DNA of 8,409 bases from an uncultured Actinoplanes sp. (lineage in GTDB: Bacteria > Actinomycetota > Actinomycetes > Mycobacteriales > Micromonosporaceae). The stretch covers positions 1 to 8,409 of the forward strand of contig CAKUMG010000204.1 in NCBI GenBank assembly GCA_934667465.1, given 5' to 3'. This document shows positions 6,484 through 8,409 of the stretch, in pieces. How positions within the stretch are numbered: the first letter of the stretch is position 1; every line of letters starts with the position of its first letter. Under the pieces are notes generated by a model. It ran no database searches, was not told the origin of the DNA, and worked only from the letters and a program-made list of their open reading frames with translations. The position numbers and the translations under genes are program-made.

Positions 6484-6489
6484 GCACGC

Positions 6490-6741
6490 GTGAACCGGAC
6501 ACTCATGCGTGCCCTGATCGACCTGGCGGTGTCGATCGAACTCAGCAGCGACGACGAGATCGACCCCCGGGCGGCGACCACGCTGCTCGACGATCTCGCC
6601 GCGACCCTCGAGGATCTGTCCGACGACGAGCGGGACGACCTGGTCGACTTCATCGAGGAAGCGGCCGAGCGGACCCGGGACACGGAGCGGCGCGAGGTGC
6701 TGCTCGACCTGCCGGACGGGCTCGGCCTGACCGACGACTGA
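6490..6741 (+). CDS. Small, highly acidic, lysine-free conserved-type protein (83 aa)
   Basis: The only plus-strand gene. The 83-residue product has an N-terminal helix (LMRALIDLAVSIEL) and further helical stretches (PRAATTLLDDLAATLEDL; ERDDLVDFIEEAAERTRD), and ends LDLPDGLGLTDD. About 26 of 83 residues are Asp or Glu; there is no Lys, and eight Arg. It has no signal peptide, membrane segment, cysteine or recognisable catalytic motif, so a small all-helical cytoplasmic protein is likely. It resembles short helical proteins of unknown function that I recall from other actinomycetes, without a name. The GTG at 6490 is preferred over an in-frame GTG at 6439 because it fits the -10 box as a leaderless start and because the extra 17 residues look like poor protein. 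It ends 10 bases before a perfect hairpin. Confidence 0.75.
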   Translation: MNRTLMRALIDLAVSIELSSDDEIDPRAATTLLDDLAATLEDLSDDERDDLVDFIEEAAERTRDTERREVLLDLPDGLGLTDD

Positions 6742-6751
6742 TGGCGGAGTG

Positions 6752-6780
6752 CGGGCCCGGCTCTCCGCCGGGCCCGTCTT
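6752..6780 (+). terminator. Hairpin terminator between convergent genes
   Basis: CGGGCCCGGC (6752-6761) and GCCGGGCCCG (6767-6776) form a perfect 10-bp stem with a five-base loop TCTCC, followed by TCTT on the plus strand. It sits 10 bases past the small acidic-protein stop and 14 bases from the stop of the minus-strand 188-residue gene, so it probably ends the plus-strand transcript and may slow the opposing one. The poor T-run makes it a typical actinomycete-style terminator. Confidence 0.75.
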
Positions 6781-6790
6781 CAGGTTCGGG

Positions 6791-7357
6791 CTAGTCCTGG
6801 GCGCGCAGCAGGGACGGGTCGGCGCGGAGCAGGGCGGCGATCCGGCGGGCCGCCATCTCGGTCTCCTGCTCGTCGACCTGCAGCGGGATGGGCTCCGGGA
6901 GCGGCTCGGGCATGCCGCGCTGCGGTGCCGGCGACCGGAAGGCGTCGTAGGAGTCCTGCGGCGGCACATCCGGCGGCGGGGTGGCCGCGAACGGGTGCGG
7001 CTCGGGCTCCGCCGGCGGCGCCTGGTGGAAGACGTAGCCGTGCGGCGGGGTGTGCGGATCGTCCAGGTCGACGTCGATCACGTCGTCGTGGGCCGGCTCC
7101 GGGACCCGGCGGCCCACCGAGTTGTCCGCACTGACCTGCACGATGCCGTCCTCGACGGCGAAATGCAGCAGCGTGGGGTCGCCCATGCCCTCGACGCCCA
7201 CCGTCACGGCGAGCTCGGGGTGGCGGCCCACCACCCCGGCGATCGCCTCGACCAGCTCGGTCACCGCCGGCGGCGTGCCGGGCGATTCGCCGGCGGCACG
7301 CCGGCGCAGCTGGTCGCGGCGAGCCAGTCTGTCGAGAGCGTCGTCAAGTCCTCGCAC
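6791..7357 (-). CDS. Unrecognised 188-aa protein downstream of the conservon genes
   Basis: Function unknown. The N-terminus (1-24) is a charged helix with RLARRDQLRRRAAG. Residues 30-92 look like a small alpha/beta domain (VTELVEAIAGVVGRH, LAVTVGVEG, LLHFAVEDGIVQVSAD). Residues 93-160 are a low-complexity Pro/Glu/Asp-rich stretch (DVIDVDLDDP, PPAEPEPHP, TPPPDVPPQD, PEPLPEPIP). Residues 161-188 are a C-terminal helix (EMAARRIAALLRADPSLL). There is no signal peptide or membrane segment. The GTG start at 7357 has GGAGG eight bases upstream. It follows the GTPase gene after 93 bases, in the same direction, so it may be co-transcribed with the conservon or have its own promoter; none is clear. 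A soluble protein with a flexible tail could be a partner or target of the conservon GTPase, but this is only inferred from position. Confidence 0.8.
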   Translation of the reverse strand: MRGLDDALDRLARRDQLRRRAAGESPGTPPAVTELVEAIAGVVGRHPELAVTVGVEGMGDPTLLHFAVEDGIVQVSADNSVGRRVPEPAHDDVIDVDLDDPHTPPHGYVFHQAPPAEPEPHPFAATPPPDVPPQDSYDAFRSPAPQRGMPEPLPEPIPLQVDEQETEMAARRIAALLRADPSLLRAQD

Positions 7358-7450
7358 GACTTCGTCCTCCCGTCTTACAGGGTCGCCCGTATCACTCTGC
7401 CCGCTCGGCGACGGTTTGGGAACCGGTCACGGAGCGACAATGGGCACACC

Positions 7451-8047
7451 TTACGGCTGCCGCATCCCCAGGGCCTTGTCCAGGGCCTGGTCCAGCACCT
7501 TGAGCAGGGCATCTCTGACCGATCCGCGGAATCGGGCGTCGAACGGAACCACCGGCACGTCGTCACGCACAGCGAGCGCCCAACGCACTTCGTCCAGGTT
7601 GTGCCCCAGCTGACCGTCGAAGGTGTTCACACCGATCACGAACGGCAGCCCGGCCCGCTCGAAGTAGTCCACGGCGGGATAGCAGTCGTCGATGCGCGCG
7701 GTGTCGACCACGACGAGCGCACCGAGCGCGCCCCGGATCAGGTCGTCCCACATGAAGGTGAAACGCGCCTGGCCGGGGGTGCCGAAGAGATAGAGCTTGA
7801 GGGTGCGGTCGATGGTGACGCAGCCGAAGTCCATGGCGATCGTGGTGGTGGTCTTGCCGGTCGCACCCGGGTCGTCGATGCCGGCGGCCGCCGCCGTCAT
7901 CTCGGCCTCGGTGGTCAGCGGCGCGATCTCCGAGATGGCCCCGACGGTGGTCGTCTTGCCGACGCCGAAGCCGCCCGCCACGATGATCTTCACCGGCACG
8001 GGCGGCCGGGCCGGGACGAGGTTGTCAGGGAAGGTCGCGTAGTCCAC
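7451..8047 (-). CDS. cvnD: Conservon Ras-like small GTPase (CvnD-type ATP/GTP-binding protein)
   Basis: A 198-residue small GTPase of the MglA-like actinobacterial group found as the D member of conservons. The P-loop reads GGFGVGKTT (25-33). TTTTI (66-70) and MDFG (72-75) fall in the switch I region, FGTPGQ (88-93) is the switch II motif, and NTFD (141-144) stands where most GTPases have NKxD, as is common in this family. In Streptomyces such proteins work with a sensor-kinase-like membrane protein, a roadblock protein and a DUF742 protein in membrane-associated signalling linked to development and antibiotic production. The GTG at 8047 is chosen because MDYATF followed by a short linker to VKIIVAGG matches the usual N-terminus. 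This start lies inside the end of the DUF742 gene (23-base overlap), implying coupled translation. The TAA stop is followed by 93 bases before the next gene. Confidence 0.95.
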   Translation of the reverse strand: MDYATFPDNLVPARPPVPVKIIVAGGFGVGKTTTVGAISEIAPLTTEAEMTAAAAGIDDPGATGKTTTTIAMDFGCVTIDRTLKLYLFGTPGQARFTFMWDDLIRGALGALVVVDTARIDDCYPAVDYFERAGLPFVIGVNTFDGQLGHNLDEVRWALAVRDDVPVVPFDARFRGSVRDALLKVLDQALDKALGMRQP

Positions 8048-8409
8048 GGATCACTCGCAGGATGGTGTCGGGGTCGGGATAGTCGCTCGCCATGACGTGC
8101 ACGTCCAGATGACCCGCGGCGCGCAGATCGCCGACCAGGATCCGGGCCACGCCGAAGTGCATCCGCAGCCGCGCCGAGATCTCCGCGACCGACTGCGGCT
8201 CGCGGCACAGCTGCACGATGGCCCGTCCCTCGGGGGAGAGTCGCGCGTACGCGGCGCCGGGCGCGCTGCTCACCTGCGTCTCCAGCCCGATGTCCGAGCC
8301 GCGGTCCGCGACCCGGCCGGCGGTGAGCACGAAGGGCCGCAGCACCGCGCCCGGGTCGGGCGCCGCCTCGGCCGGTCCCGGCTCGCCCGGGCCGGGCCCG
8401 CGCAGGAAC
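8025..8409 (-). CDS. cvnC: Conservon DUF742 protein (CvnC-type), N-terminus beyond window edge
   Basis: The frame is open to the right edge, so the start lies outside; 127 residues are visible. The recognisable DUF742 core begins at VLRPFVLTAGRV, equivalent to the RPYxxTxGR motif near the N-terminus of family members. It continues through LSPEGRAIVQLCREPQSVAEI, a winged-helix-like stretch (SARLRMHFGVARILVGDLRAAGHLDVH), to the end at IRGLRDLP. A GTG at 8345 coincides with the V of VLRPF. It is probably internal, because family members usually carry a Gly/Pro/acidic stretch before this motif, and such a stretch (RGPGPGEPGPAEAAPDPGA) is present in frame upstream. In conservons this protein is encoded between the roadblock protein and the GTPase; its biochemical role is poorly defined. 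It overlaps the GTPase start by 23 bases. Confidence 0.92.
   Translation of the reverse strand, partial: FLRGPGPGEPGPAEAAPDPGAVLRPFVLTAGRVADRGSDIGLETQVSSAPGAAYARLSPEGRAIVQLCREPQSVAEISARLRMHFGVARILVGDLRAAGHLDVHVMASDYPDPDTILRVIRGLRDLP

Larger units (their letters stand above)
6143..6489. other. Divergent control region between the polysaccharide operon and the small acidic-protein gene
   Basis: This is a 347-base stretch without a convincing gene. From left to right it holds the glycosyltransferase ribosome binding site, a perfect inverted repeat (6175-6206), a minus-strand promoter candidate (6216-6244) with the palindrome CTACGTAG (6227-6234) in its spacer, a minus-strand intrinsic terminator (6330-6379), a five-bp inverted repeat GATCG/CGATC (6388-6392 and 6407-6411), a palindrome TGTCGACA (6417-6424), and the -10 box of the plus-strand gene (6478-6483). 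Several short runs of A or T make it less GC-rich than the genes. I recognise no known riboswitch family here. Confidence 0.7.

Noticed and set aside
7412..7425. Small hairpin CGGTT-TGGG-AACCG between the GTPase and the 188-aa gene, considered as a terminator
   Set aside because: It has only five base pairs and no T-run on the minus strand; it could be a chance palindrome.
6749..8095. A 448-codon plus-strand open frame opposite the 188-aa and GTPase genes
   Set aside because: It runs through the hairpin terminator and lies opposite a clear P-loop GTPase; the translation shows no recognisable domain.
1..8409. CRISPR arrays, tRNA or rRNA genes, insertion sequences, phage or integrase genes
   Set aside because: No repeat-spacer pattern, no tRNA-like cloverleaf, and no transposase or integrase motifs were seen on either strand.

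Overview
The window looks like chromosomal DNA from a high-GC actinomycete. The best guess is Micromonosporaceae (an Actinoplanes or Micromonospora-like genome). The reasons are very high GC with long mirror-image open frames opposite real genes, a conservon-type DUF742 plus Ras-like GTPase gene pair, a secreted CBM2-GH18 chitinase, and a probable leaderless GTG-start gene. Family or genus cannot be fixed from the sequence alone. All genes but one lie on the minus strand, so the account below runs right to left, in the direction of transcription.

Right end (about 6791-8409): the tail of a conservon (cvn) operon. It holds a DUF742 protein cut by the window edge, a GTPase overlapping it by 23 bases, and, after a 93-base gap, an unrecognised 188-residue protein with its own strong ribosome binding site. 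The sensor-kinase-like and roadblock members of such an operon would lie beyond the right edge. A perfect 10-bp stem at 6752-6776 sits between this block and the convergent plus-strand gene at 6490-6741, which encodes an 83-residue, lysine-free, very acidic protein.

Middle (6143-6489): a 347-base divergent control region. It holds a leaderless-type -10 box for the small plus-strand gene. For the minus strand it holds a good intrinsic terminator (6330-6379), a plausible sigma-70-type promoter (6216-6244), and a perfect 10-bp inverted repeat (6175-6206) that would fall at the very 5' end of the transcript from that promoter.

Left-centre (1591-6142): four closely packed minus-strand genes that look like one operon. 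They encode a processive membrane family 2 glycosyltransferase with a QxxRW motif, a non-hydrolysing UDP-GlcNAc 2-epimerase, an exported DUF2334 / polysaccharide-deacetylase-superfamily protein, and a small NTF2/SnoaL-like protein. The gaps are 33 bases, then TGATG and ATGA start-stop overlaps. The simplest reading is a machine for an amino-sugar exopolysaccharide: the epimerase supplies UDP-ManNAc, the glycosyltransferase polymerises and probably extrudes the chain, and the exported protein deacetylates it. The NTF2-like protein has no evident job. This is the most interesting system in the window; polymer identity and the role of the last gene are unknown.

Left end (1-1428): a secreted chitinase with a CBM2 domain, Pro/Thr/Ser linker and GH18 domain, lacking only the last few residues. 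Its upstream region carries helically phased CTTAA words.
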